From positions 186,001 to 250,000 of the forward strand of contig CAWEUU010000004.1 in assembly GCA_963812335.1 (NCBI GenBank): a DNA stretch of 64,000 nt. Direction: 5' to 3'. The position numbers and the translations under genes were made by a program. Origin of the DNA: VRUE01 sp963812335. Its GTDB lineage: Bacteria > Actinomycetota > Thermoleophilia > Solirubrobacterales > 70-9. Positions 16,506 to 25,202 of the stretch are shown here, piece by piece (position 1 is the stretch's first letter; each line of letters starts with the position of its first letter). Below the pieces are notes generated by a model. That model made no database searches and was not told the origin of the DNA. It saw only the letters and a list, made by a program, of their open reading frames with translations.

Positions 16506-17788
16506 ATGGGCGCGGGGGCGCCCTCTTCGGCCGGGGCGCCCTCTTCGTCCAGCTCGGCCGCCAGAGCCTCGACAATTCGCGGGTCGAACTGACTGCCGCT
16601 GCCGCGACGCAGTTCGGCCAGCGCCTCGCTGGGCCCGACCGGCTCCCGGTGCGGCCGGCGGCCGGTCAGAGCCGCAAAGGCGACGGCTACGGCGATCACC
16701 CGTGCCTCGACCGGAATCGCCTCGCCGGCGAGGCCGTCGGGGTAGCCGCTGCCGTCGAAGTGCTCGGCGCTCGAGCGGACCAGGCGGGCGACCGATGCCA
16801 GACCCGGCGCGGCGGCGACGATTCGCTCGCCTTCCGCTGTGTGGCTGCGGACCAGCGCTCGCTCGCCTTCGTCGAGCGCCTCGCGCTCAAGTATCGACTC
16901 CGAGACAGCGAGCAGGCCGATCTGCTGCAGCTCCGCGGCCAGCGCGATGTCGTCGATTTGCTCACGGTCGAGCTGCAGCCGGCGGGCCAGCGAGATCGCC
17001 CGGTAGGCGGCGACGCGCAGGTTCTCGCGCAACTCCGGGTGGCGCACCCCTAGCGTGGCCATCAGCACCGCGTGCGCCTGGCGCCGGGCCGAACGGTGGC
17101 GGCGCTGCCGGTTGGTCGCCAGCCGCCGTCCGGCCAGCTGCAGCGCCCCTTTGGCGTCGTCCGCCTCACCGGGAATCGCGACCTCGCCATAGGAGCAGCC
17201 GACGGAGGCGGTTGCGTCATCGCCCTGCAGCGAGCCGCTCGCGGCGAGGACGATCTCGCCGAGCTGATGGCTCCCCGCCGGTACGAGCACGGCAAGCCTG
17301 CTTGCCGCGATCCGATAGGCGATCCCGCCGAGCGGCATGACGGCGTCGGCGAGGCGCCGGCCGGACGTGCGCAGCATCTCTTCGCCGGCGGCGTAGCCGA
17401 GGCGGTCGTTGTGTGCCTCGAGCCCCCCGAGCTCGAGCAGGACCAGAATCCAGCCCGTTCCGGGCGCCGCGGCGGCGGCGCCGACGTCGGCTTCGAGGCT
17501 GCTGCGGTTGCGCAGCCCCGTGACCCGGTCGTTGACCGCGTCGCGGCGCTGTTCGGTGAGCGTCCGCGATTGACGTCGGTTCGTTTCGATCATGCGGCCG
17601 AAGACAGTGACGATCAGCCCCAGCGTCAGCCAGAAGACGAGCGCGGGCATCCGCTGGTTCAGGTGGTCGTAGACGAGCAGCGCGATGCCGACGATGACGA
17701 ACGCGATCGGCCCGGCCAGTGAGCGCCAGCCGCTCGGCCCCAGCACCGCGTTCCGAACAGATTGAAGCTCTTTCACAGTCCCTTTCAT
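16502..17788 (-). CDS. Membrane protein with degenerate GGDEF and degenerate HD-GYP domains
   Basis: About 428 residues. Two hydrophobic helices near the N-terminus (PIAFVIVGIALLVYDHL; ALVFWLTLGLIVTVFG) precede a GGDEF-like domain beginning VTGLRNRSSLEADV. The GGDEF signature itself is replaced by RIAASRLAV, so cyclase activity is unlikely. The C-terminal half resembles HD-GYP phosphodiesterases (EGERIVAAAP, EHFDGSGYPDGLAGEAI), but the HD pair is replaced (AELQQIGLLAV) and other metal ligands are missing. It is probably a sensor or scaffold rather than an enzyme of cyclic-di-GMP turnover. The start at 17788 is uncertain; GTG 17776 with AAAGGG upstream is an alternative. Confidence 0.7.
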   Translation of the reverse strand: MKGTVKELQSVRNAVLGPSGWRSLAGPIAFVIVGIALLVYDHLNQRMPALVFWLTLGLIVTVFGRMIETNRRQSRTLTEQRRDAVNDRVTGLRNRSSLEADVGAAAAAPGTGWILVLLELGGLEAHNDRLGYAAGEEMLRTSGRRLADAVMPLGGIAYRIAASRLAVLVPAGSHQLGEIVLAASGSLQGDDATASVGCSYGEVAIPGEADDAKGALQLAGRRLATNRQRRHRSARRQAHAVLMATLGVRHPELRENLRVAAYRAISLARRLQLDREQIDDIALAAELQQIGLLAVSESILEREALDEGERALVRSHTAEGERIVAAAPGLASVARLVRSSAEHFDGSGYPDGLAGEAIPVEARVIAVAVAFAALTGRRPHREPVGPSEALAELRRGSGSQFDPRIVEALAAELDEEGAPAEEGAPAPI

Positions 17789-17844
17789 CGGCTGCGGCGT
17801 GTGGTGGGGCAAGATTCGCGGACGTTTGATCGAAACTGAGATCG

Positions 17845-19197
17845 ATGCGGCTACGGCGCATACACCTCTTCGTCGCATTCGCCTTCACCGTGATGGCGGA
17901 TCCGGTCTCGTCGGTCGCATACGCGATCGAGGCGGCGCTGCGGGCGCTGGACGGCGACCCGGCCAGCCTCGTGGCGACGATGGCCCTGGTGGTCGGGATC
18001 GTTGTCGTGATCTCGCTGACCTATCACCAGCTGATCGGCCGTTTCCCCGAGGGTGGAGGTGGCCCGGAGGGAGTCGCGGCGGCTTTCGGCGAGGGCTGGA
18101 CCTTTTTGCCGCTCGGCGCACTGTTGGTCGACTTCACCCTCACGGTTGCAGTCAGCAGCTCCGCCGGCGCAGCGGCGCTTATCGCCTATGTGCCCTCACT
18201 CGCGGCCTCTCGCCTGCCGATTGCCCTGGCCCTTGCGGCGTTCGTCGCGATCGCGGTGCTTGTCGGTCATCGGGGCAGGGTTGGATTCGCCTTGGCAACG
18301 CAGGCCTTTCTGCTCGTGGCGGCTGTCGTAGTCGTCTCCGGCGCCTTCGCGCACCCGGCAGCGACGACTGCCGAGCCCGGTGGGACGTCCGACGTGCCTC
18401 TGCTCGCCGATGTCTCCTTTGTCGCGGTGCTGTTCGCCTTCCCGCTGGGGATGGCACTCGCCACCGGGATCGAGGCGCCGTCCAATGCGATTGCCCAGCT
18501 ATCCCAGCTTGGTGTTACGGCACGGCGGTTGTTCGGCCGGGCGACGTTGTGGTTGATGGTCGCGATCGTCGGCGGCCTGACGCTCTGCTTCTCCGTGCTG
18601 GCGGTTCGGCTTGACGTCGGCTTGCCGGGCGGAGACTCGACCCTACTCGCGGAGGTGGCGCGGCAGTCCGTCGGCGACGGCTTCACTTTTGCGTCTTTTC
18701 AGGGTCTCAGCGCATTGCTCCTGCTTGCGGCCGCTGCGTCTTCATATCTTGCGGGCTCGGGTGTGCTGAAGGCGCTGTCGGGGCTCGGCCAAGACGGCGA
18801 GCCGGGGCTGCTGCCACAGCGTCTGCACCGTGAGAACCGCTTCTTCGTCGCGCACTGGGGTGTGATTGTCGTCTTCATTGTGGCGGCTGTGATGATCGTC
18901 GCGGCGCAGGGGAGAGAGCAGGCGCTCGTCCAGTTCTACGCGGTCTCGGTCTTTGCCAGCTTCCTCGCCGCAACCCTCGCTTGCGCTCGTCTCTCGCTCC
19001 GCGATGGCAGCCGCGCCATCGCTGCCGGCAACCTCGCCGGCGCTGTCCTGGTCGCTGTGGTCCTGGCGCTAAACCTGACTCGCCTCGATTCGGCGATCGC
19101 CCTCCTTGCCTCACTCGCGGTCGCTGGATACCTCTGGAGCGCCTGGGTTAGGCGGGGGCGGCCGCGAAGTCCCGCGAGGACTTCGCTGCGCTACTGA
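17845..19197 (+). CDS. APC-superfamily permease (KimA/amino-acid permease-like)
   Basis: A 450-residue transporter with about twelve membrane helices. The first helix contains MADPVSSVAYAIEAAL and is followed by GRFPEGGGGPEGVAAAFG and LVDFTLTVAVSSSAGAAALI, which recall the KimA/YdaO potassium-importer branch of the APC superfamily. The long cytoplasmic regulatory tail of KimA is absent. Potassium or an amino acid is a plausible substrate. It is transcribed away from the GGDEF-like gene with only 56 bases between them. Confidence 0.75.
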   Translation: MRLRRIHLFVAFAFTVMADPVSSVAYAIEAALRALDGDPASLVATMALVVGIVVVISLTYHQLIGRFPEGGGGPEGVAAAFGEGWTFLPLGALLVDFTLTVAVSSSAGAAALIAYVPSLAASRLPIALALAAFVAIAVLVGHRGRVGFALATQAFLLVAAVVVVSGAFAHPAATTAEPGGTSDVPLLADVSFVAVLFAFPLGMALATGIEAPSNAIAQLSQLGVTARRLFGRATLWLMVAIVGGLTLCFSVLAVRLDVGLPGGDSTLLAEVARQSVGDGFTFASFQGLSALLLLAAAASSYLAGSGVLKALSGLGQDGEPGLLPQRLHRENRFFVAHWGVIVVFIVAAVMIVAAQGREQALVQFYAVSVFASFLAATLACARLSLRDGSRAIAAGNLAGAVLVAVVLALNLTRLDSAIALLASLAVAGYLWSAWVRRGRPRSPARTSLRY

Positions 19198-19204
19198 GCG
19201 CCCT

Positions 19205-19981
19205 CTAGCGAACCGTGCAGTTGCGGGTCAGGGTGGTGACGATCCGCTTGCCGCCGGCGAAGCGGAAGGTCCCTCTCGTGAAGGAGAAGATCGCCCCGGG
19301 GAAGCCCGACGGCGCGGCGCAGCGGGCACTGAGGAAGCTGTATCTCCTACCGCGGTAGCGGTAGCGACGATCGAATTCGAGCGCGACGTTGGTGACGTAG
19401 CCCAGGTCCGAGGCGAGCCGGGGGATCCGGGTCGTCAGCACGGTGCCGAACTTGCCCCGCGCCGGATGGCGGATCTTGAACTTGAGCACGACCGTTATCT
19501 CGACCGGAGCGGAACCGTGAATGTGCAGCAGAATCGCCGGCTTGCCGCCGACGCGGCCGTTGAAGGCGAGCATCTGCCCGTGGGCCGGGAAGGGCTCGCG
19601 TTCGGTGAACTCGACGTTTGCGGTGAAGTTGCCGCGGCCGACCAGGGCGGGGCCGCAGCGGTCGAGGGCGACGCGCGGGTTGGTCGCCTCGAGCAGCTCT
19701 GGCCGGCAGGCGGGCAGCCCCCTGGTCGTGATCCGGCCGTAGCGGTTGACCCCGAAGGAGATCTGCCGCAGCTGCGGCGGGCGGCTGCCGTCCGTGCTCC
19801 TGATCGACGTGTTCAGCCTGACCTTCACCGGCACGTCGCGGTCGCGCGGCAGCGAGCGCGGGGCGAAACCGCCGCCGAAACGGACCAGCAGGCTTTTGTC
19901 GCCGGATATCTCTCCCCGCGCGATCGCGACGCCGAAGAGCGTCGTGGCAAGCAGCAGTCCTATGAAGGCGAGGCGCTTCAT
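19205..19981 (-). CDS. Exported protein of unknown function
   Basis: A 258-residue protein with a signal peptide (KRLAFIGLLLATTLFGVAIA) followed by a beta-rich extracellular region. Four cysteines are spread through it (LPACRPE, LDRCGPA, SARCAAP, TRNCTVR), suggesting two disulfides. No catalytic motif is recognised. A TACACT -10-like box (19997-20002, minus strand) and GCAGGGACGGA precede the ATG. It is convergent with the permease, 7 bases apart. Confidence 0.65.
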   Translation of the reverse strand: MKRLAFIGLLLATTLFGVAIARGEISGDKSLLVRFGGGFAPRSLPRDRDVPVKVRLNTSIRSTDGSRPPQLRQISFGVNRYGRITTRGLPACRPELLEATNPRVALDRCGPALVGRGNFTANVEFTEREPFPAHGQMLAFNGRVGGKPAILLHIHGSAPVEITVVLKFKIRHPARGKFGTVLTTRIPRLASDLGYVTNVALEFDRRYRYRGRRYSFLSARCAAPSGFPGAIFSFTRGTFRFAGGKRIVTTLTRNCTVR

Positions 19982-20064
19982 TCCGTCCCTGCGGAAAGTG
20001 TAGGCGGGTGCCCGGGTTGTCCCGGGAGGGTTCGGTTAAGGCGTTGGGGTAGCGCCCGCGGGGC

Positions 20065-20070
20065 TAGAGT
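20065..20070 (+). promoter_or_regulatory. -10 element of a leaderless promoter for the kinase
   Basis: TAGAGT sits six bases before the ATG at 20077. TTGGGG at 20044-20049 could serve as a weak -35 box (15-base spacing). No ribosome site is present. Confidence 0.5.
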
Positions 20071-20076
20071 CAGCGC

Positions 20077-21614
20077 ATGGAAGGCGACGAGCGCCGTTTC
20101 GAGCTCTCCGCGGGCGATGAGTTCGCCGGCTACCGGATCGAGCGCAGCCTCGGCCGCGGCGGCATGGGTGTGCTCTACCTGGCGCTCGAGCCCGGGCTCG
20201 AGCGGCGCGTCGCGCTGAAGCTGATCGCGCCGGAGGCGGCCGCTGATGAGGTCTTCGCGCGTCGCTTCGCCGAGGAGTCGAAGATCGCCGCCTCGATCGA
20301 GCACCCGAATGTGGTGCCGATCTACGCCGCCGGCGAAGAGAGTGGCGTCCCGTTCATCGCGATGCGATACGTCTCGGGATCGGACCTGGGCCGGCGCCTG
20401 GCGCGGGACGGGCGGCTTGAGCCTGCGACGGCCGCTGCGCTGATCGCCCAGGTGGGAGACGGGCTCGACGCGATCCATGCCGCCGGCCTCGTCCATCGCG
20501 ACGTCAAGCCGGCAAACGTCCTGCTTGCCGGCGGCGACGCCGAGGAGCACGCCTACATCACCGACTTCGGCGTCGCCCGCAACGTCGCCACCGAGTCCGG
20601 GCTGACCCAGACCGGGCGCTTCGTCGGCACGCTTGACTACGTTGCGCCGGAGCAGATCTCAGGCGACACGGTCGACGCTCGCGCCGACGTCTACGCCCTC
20701 GGCTGCCTGCTGTTCAAGCTCTTGACTGGCGACGTGCCCTACCCGCGTGACGGCGAGGCGGCGCGGCTCTACGCCCACCTCAACGACCCCCCGCCAGCGC
20801 CGTCGTCGCATGCGAGCGCCGTGCCGATGGCGCTCGACGAGTCGCGATCCGGGCGAAGTCCAAGCAGCCCGAGGACCGCTATCCCTCGGCCGGCGACCTC
20901 GGCCGCGCCGCGCTCGCCGCGCTCAGCGGGTCGAGCCCGGAGCTGCCGGAGCGCACCGTCGCGACCGGCGGGGCGGCGACGCGGACCGCCGAGACGATTC
21001 CGCCGCAGGCCGAGGCGACGGCCGCGACCCGGCGAATCGATCCGGGTGAGGACGAGGGCGGGGGGCGGCGGCGCAGGTGGCTGGCCACCGGCGCGGCGCT
21101 GCTCGCAGAGGCGGCCGTCGTGGCGGGTGTCCTCGCCTTCGGCGGTGGTGGCGACGGCGGCGAAGCGGGGGCCGGCGCTGAAGCGGGCGCGCAGGCGAAG
21201 GCCGCAAGCGAAGAAGGCAGGTCCGAACTCAAGCCGACGCTGACCCGGTCGCAACTGATCGCCAGGGCCGACGCGATCTGCGCCGACAGCAAGGAAACCT
21301 ACAAGGGCGTCTTCTCCCCGACGAGTGAGGAAAACCCCGATATCGCCTACTCCCAGATCCTCGTCGGGATCTCGACCCGCGCCGTCGGCAGGCTCGAATC
21401 GCTCGATCCGCCGCCGGGCCTCGCCAAGCCCTACGGCGAATACGTCATGGCACAGAGGCGGGTCAAGGAATACGACCGCGAGGCGCTGGAAGCGGCGAAG
21501 GCCGGGGACGCCAGCGCATACGGTCGAGCGCGCGCACAGCGCGACGCCGAGCAGGGCGGGCGAGAACGGCTGGCGAAGCAGATCGGCTTCGAGCTCTGCA
21601 GCGTCCCGGGCTAA
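20077..21614 (+). CDS. Receptor Ser/Thr protein kinase (PknB-like), frameshifted
   Basis: An N-terminal Hanks-type kinase domain with GRGGMGVLY (P-loop), Lys48 in VALKLI, HRDVKPAN (catalytic Asp142), DFGVA (Asp163) and the APE motif. After LDE (20839-20841) the frame is lost; one missing base, most easily a G in GAGGTC, restores KSKQPEDRYPSAGDLGRAAL, which is the expected end of the kinase lobe. The restored protein has a linker, a membrane helix (WLATGAALLAEAAVVAGVL) and an extracellular domain of about 130 residues with SQLIARADAICADSKETY. Restored length is about 512 residues. As written, the frame continues as Arg/Pro-rich nonsense to 21243. Confidence 0.8.
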
Positions 21615-21789
21615 AGCGCCATTAGAGAGCTCATCGCTTTCCTCCCAGGGCCGGAATCTCTCGCTCGGGCCAGAACGGCTACTCCTCGAACCGCAACAGC
21701 GTCCGTCGGCGGCGAGGCGGACGATCCAGAGGGCGCGGTACTCCTCGCCGTGCTCGTAGGCCTCGATCCGGGCCGCGACGCCGCTGCGG

Positions 21790-22665
21790 TCAATCGTCGC
21801 GATTCCTGCGCTCCTTGTCTTCGATTCCCGCCACCCGTTCGGCCCGGTGGCGGACTTCTTCGACCGCCTCGCGGGTCGTCGCGATCGCCTCTTCGGTGGC
21901 GGCGGTGACCCCCTCGCTCGGCTTGCCGCCGACGATGTCGCGGAAGGCGTTCTTGAAGCGCTCGGTGTGGCGGTCCGGCGGGAAGCGCTCTTCGGCCTTG
22001 GCCTGCTTGGCCGGCCGCCGCGCGCCGTAGCGGCGCCGCGCCCAGGGCGAGTCGGGCTTGCCGAGCCGTACGGCCCCGTAGATTGCGAACGGGAAGACGA
22101 AGAAGCCGACCGTGCCATGCATGACCCTTTTCTTGGCGAAGCAGAGCGCGACCAGGGCGAAGACCATCGCCGCGGCGAAGATGCTGAAGGCAGTTGCCGC
22201 TGCCGAGCTGGTGTCGAAGCTGAGCGGGCTGAAGCCGAGCAGGACGAGCAGCATCGCGGCGGCGGCGATCACGGTGGCGTCGATCGAGCTGCGCCCCTCC
22301 TCGGCCCAGTACACGTCGTCGAGGTAGACCCAGAGCGCGAACTCGTCGATCGTCAGCCCGGCGCCGACGCCGAAGAAGAAGGCGCAGATCTCGGTGTAGG
22401 GGCTGTCGCCCAGCGCCGCGATGCCGAGCGTGCCGGCGATCATCATCGTCACGATCCCGAAGACGAGGTGGTGCAGATGCACGCCGCCGTCGCTGACCAC
22501 GCTGCCAGGCCACCAGGGCACCTTAGGGCTGCGCATCAGCCGCGTGCTCATACGGATGAAGGCGAAGGAGAGGATGAAGCCGACGAGGACGAGGAAGAGG
22601 CCCTGTTTTTCGTCGGCGAGGATCTGGTCGTTCCAGAACTCGCTGAGTATCGAGGCGAGGATCAT
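21790..22665 (-). CDS. Integral membrane protein with HHLVFG and DEFALW motifs
   Basis: A 291-residue membrane protein. The ATG at 22665 overlaps the upstream gene's stop (ATGA). About six hydrophobic helices occupy residues 15-200; conserved-looking polar pieces are GGVHLHHLVFGI, then TIDEFALWVYLDDVYWAEEGR. The His pair and acidic residues inside helices suggest metal or proton binding, but I do not know a function. The C-terminal ~85 residues are charged and cytoplasmic. Last gene of a four-gene minus-strand cluster. Confidence 0.7.
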   Translation of the reverse strand: MILASILSEFWNDQILADEKQGLFLVLVGFILSFAFIRMSTRLMRSPKVPWWPGSVVSDGGVHLHHLVFGIVTMMIAGTLGIAALGDSPYTEICAFFFGVGAGLTIDEFALWVYLDDVYWAEEGRSSIDATVIAAAAMLLVLLGFSPLSFDTSSAAATAFSIFAAAMVFALVALCFAKKRVMHGTVGFFVFPFAIYGAVRLGKPDSPWARRRYGARRPAKQAKAEERFPPDRHTERFKNAFRDIVGGKPSEGVTAATEEAIATTREAVEEVRHRAERVAGIEDKERRNRDD

Positions 22666-23408
22666 CGCGCGGGGGTCGAGTGTAGTCGCGGCCCCTCGCC
22701 GTCCTTCTCGTGGATCAGGCCGACGGTGAGCAGGACGACGGCGACGGCGAAGAGGGGGGTGATCAGAATGTTGGAGAGCGAGGCCGCCAGCCACTCGGCC
22801 CAGAGCGTGTGGCCGAGCAGGCGCTGTCCGAGGCCCTCGGCGACCGAGCCGATCCCCTCGCTAAAGACCTCGATCGGGGCGATCACCGCGAAGACCAGCC
22901 AGAAGCGGCCGCGCACGAGTTGCCGGCTGCGCGCGAAGGCGGCGCGGACGCCACTGCGTTCGATCTCGACCACCGCGCCCGCTAGGCCGAACCAGATGTA
23001 GAAGACGACGCCCGGGGCGACGAGGAGCAGCAGGCCGACGATTACGAGCAGGGCGAAGATCGCGTCGACAGCGAGCAGACGGCCGTAGGCGAGGTGGCGT
23101 GAGATGTGGCGCAGGCCCGGCGGCTCACCGTCATAGTTGTCGGTGAGCAGCACCGCGATCGCGCCGCTGTAGAAGATCTCGCCGAAGAGCGAGGTGCCGA
23201 CGATCGCGAGGGCGGCGATCAGCGCCCCGAAGACGACCAGGCCGCTGCCGAAGTCACGCGAGCCGAGGTCGGCGTGGACCGAGACCGCCTCGAGCAGGCC
23301 GAGCGGAACGAAGATGACCACCGCCAACGGCAGCAGGGTCCGCGCCCAGGCGCCGTAGGTGCGGAGGATGTGCCCATAGGTCGAGCGCAGGTCGAGCCGG
23401 CCGTCCAT
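22662..23408 (-). CDS. Multi-pass membrane protein of unknown function
   Basis: A 248-residue protein with about five or six hydrophobic helices. The segment VAPGVVFYIWFGLAGAVVEI followed by VRAAFARSRQLVRGRFWLVF is common in YciC/glycerophosphodiester-phosphodiesterase-membrane-domain-like proteins. It begins directly after the zinc-motif gene (TAG then ATG) and overlaps the next gene by four bases, so it is part of one operon. No enzymatic motif is visible. Confidence 0.65.
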   Translation of the reverse strand: MDGRLDLRSTYGHILRTYGAWARTLLPLAVVIFVPLGLLEAVSVHADLGSRDFGSGLVVFGALIAALAIVGTSLFGEIFYSGAIAVLLTDNYDGEPPGLRHISRHLAYGRLLAVDAIFALLVIVGLLLLVAPGVVFYIWFGLAGAVVEIERSGVRAAFARSRQLVRGRFWLVFAVIAPIEVFSEGIGSVAEGLGQRLLGHTLWAEWLAASLSNILITPLFAVAVVLLTVGLIHEKDGEGPRLHSTPAR

Positions 23409-23738
23409 CTAGGGCCGCCGCCGACCCGCGGGGCGCTTGCCGCGCTGCTCGAGCTTTGAGCGCGAGGACTGCGACGCCGGCACCTTCTTTACATCGCGCA
23501 GCTCCGGGATCAGCAGTTCCTCGGCACAGCGGCGATGCCAGTGGTGGTGTTCGGTGCCGCCCAGCCGCAGCACGTACTGGACCACGGTGTGCTCGCTGCC
23601 GATCGGGATGTCGCCGTGGCAGCCGGGGCAGCGGTAGAGCTTCTGCCCGAAGCTGCGGATCAGCCAAAGCTCGTTGCCTTCGTCGTCATGGCCGCGCAGG
23701 CTCCAGCGTTTGCTGGGGAGGCCGGCGCCGGCGCTCAT
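23409..23738 (-). CDS. Small CxxC/His-rich (putative zinc-binding) protein
   Basis: A 109-residue cytoplasmic protein. YRCPGCHGDIPIGSEHTV followed by TEHHHWHRRCAEELL provides three cysteines and several histidines in the pattern of a compact zinc-binding (HNH- or treble-clef-like) fold. The C-terminus is basic (SRSKLEQRGKRPAGRRR). The ATG at 23738 overlaps the upstream gene by four bases. It may bind nucleic acid, but this is speculation. Confidence 0.65.
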   Translation of the reverse strand: MSAGAGLPSKRWSLRGHDDEGNELWLIRSFGQKLYRCPGCHGDIPIGSEHTVVQYVLRLGGTEHHHWHRRCAEELLIPELRDVKKVPASQSSRSKLEQRGKRPAGRRRP

Positions 23739-24118
23739 CGATTCGAGAGCCAGGCGAAGCCGGCGGCCATCGCCAGGTTCGCCGCGCCGGCGAGGCGCAG
23801 GCCGAGCTTGGCGCCTGGCCGGCTGACCGCGGGGGACTCCGACCAGAGCGCGTCGGTCGCGATCTCGGTGCCGCGCAGCCAGGCCAACGCCCACCAGTCG
23901 CGTTGCTCGCCGCGGGCGGCGGCGAGCGCGTGCGCCGCGGCGAATGTCAGCCAGATCGGGCCGCAGCGGCGGAAGAGATGAGCCGCGTCGGGCGAGGGCT
24001 CGTCATGGCCGAGCAGCCGCAGCGTCGCCCCCGGCGCCGCGATCGCCGCGGAGCCGAGCAGCAGATCGAAGCCGATCATGTTGCGGTTGAGAATGCGAAG
24101 GGCCTGCTCCGGAGTCAT
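23735..24118 (-). CDS. Small membrane-associated protein of unknown function
   Basis: A 127-residue protein starting at ATG 24118 with GGAGG six bases upstream. Three hydrophobic stretches (FDLLLGSAAIAAPGATLRLL; LTFAAAHALAAA; GLRLAGAANLAMAAGFAWL) suggest a small membrane protein, akin to DUF4267-like families, although I cannot assign one. It leads the minus-strand cluster and is divergent from the rpiR-type regulator. Confidence 0.6.
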   Translation of the reverse strand: MTPEQALRILNRNMIGFDLLLGSAAIAAPGATLRLLGHDEPSPDAAHLFRRCGPIWLTFAAAHALAAARGEQRDWWALAWLRGTEIATDALWSESPAVSRPGAKLGLRLAGAANLAMAAGFAWLSNR

Positions 24119-24179
24119 TTTCAACCTCCATCCAACCAGATCGGAAGGGAAAGCATGGGCACCGGCGAAAGGGACCGCC

Positions 24180-25037
24180 GTGACCAAGACCGCAACGAAA
24201 TCACCTCAACTCAAAAGCCTGTCCGAGTACATCCAGGAGCGCTTCGACGAGTTTTCGCGCTCGCAGAAAGACGTCGCCCGCTACATCGTCGACCATCTCG
24301 ACGAGGCAGCCTTCCTCACCGCCGAGGAGCTGGCCCGGAGAGCGAGCACCTCCTCATCGACGGTGGTGCGCTTCTCCCAGGCCCTCGGCTTCGAGGGCTA
24401 CCCCGAGCTCCAGCAGGCCGCGATCGAGGAGTACCGTAAGGCCACCGTCTCCGGCCAGAGCACCAGCGCCGGCGGCGCGGCGCTGTTCTCGTTCGATCAC
24501 TCCGAGCTCGAGGGCTCGCTCAGCGCCGACTATGCCAACCTCGAGGAAACCGCGCGCAATCTGACCCGCGAGCAGATCGAGGGCGCCGTCACGGCGCTGG
24601 CCGAGGCCCAGCGGGTGGTGATCGTCGGCGTCGATCAGATGGCCTTCTTCGCCAGCTACCTGCGCCACATGCTCAGCCTGCTCGACATCCGCGCCGAAAT
24701 CGTCGCCAGCACCGGCGGCGAGTCGCTGCAGCGGCTGGGGCGGATCGACGAAGAGACGCTGGTGATCGTGATGTCCTGCGGTCGTGCCCACCCGCTGCTG
24801 CTGCGGGCGATGAAGCTTGCTCTGCATCGCAGCGCGAAGACACTGGCGATCTCCGATGCCTCGATGTCCGAGGTCGGCGAGCACGCCGAGCAGACGCTCT
24901 ACTTCTCTTCCAACAGCCCTTCCTTCGCCCGCTCCAACACGGCTTTGATGGCGTTGGTGCAGGGGTTGGCGCACGGTCTCTACGCGCGCGACGAAGCGGC
25001 GCACAAAGACCGCATCCGCGCCTACAAACTGAAGTGA
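24180..25037 (+). CDS. RpiR/MurR-family transcriptional regulator
   Basis: A 285-residue regulator. Residues ~10-80 are the RpiR helix-turn-helix domain (SRSQKDVARYIVDHLDEAAF; SSSTVVRFSQALGFEGYPE). Residues ~115-245 are a SIS sugar-isomerase fold that usually binds a phosphosugar (VVIVGVDQMAFFASYL; GGESLQRLGRIDEETLVIVM). I chose GTG 24180 because AAAGGGA lies correctly before it. Divergent from the four-gene membrane cluster, which it could control. No adjacent sugar-metabolism gene gives away the ligand. Confidence 0.85.
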   Translation: MTKTATKSPQLKSLSEYIQERFDEFSRSQKDVARYIVDHLDEAAFLTAEELARRASTSSSTVVRFSQALGFEGYPELQQAAIEEYRKATVSGQSTSAGGAALFSFDHSELEGSLSADYANLEETARNLTREQIEGAVTALAEAQRVVIVGVDQMAFFASYLRHMLSLLDIRAEIVASTGGESLQRLGRIDEETLVIVMSCGRAHPLLLRAMKLALHRSAKTLAISDASMSEVGEHAEQTLYFSSNSPSFARSNTALMALVQGLAHGLYARDEAAHKDRIRAYKLK

Positions 25038-25078
25038 CATAAACCGCCACCTCCTCCCAGGGAGCGAAGCGACCGGTG

Positions 25079-25097
25079 ATCCGGGCGAAGCCCGGAT
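25079..25097. terminator. Hairpin downstream of the RpiR regulator
   Basis: ATCCGGGC and GCCCGGAT around a GAA loop form an 8-bp stem about 40 bases after the regulator stop. There is no T-tract, so termination is only possible. The rest of the 165-base gap before pdxS holds an AT-rich TAATAAT box (25190-25196) that may be the pdxS -10 region. Confidence 0.4.
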
Positions 25098-25202
25098 TCG
25101 TCCGGGGGTGTCGGCTGCGCGCCGCATCGGCGCCGCTCGCGAAGAATCAGATCGTGACGCTCGCTAATCGGTTGTGCGGGGCGCTCCGGTAATAATGGTC
25201 CC

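Noticed and set aside
25150..25202. A riboswitch in the leader of pdxS
   Set aside because: Only a short AT-rich box is seen; the leader is too short for a known aptamer.
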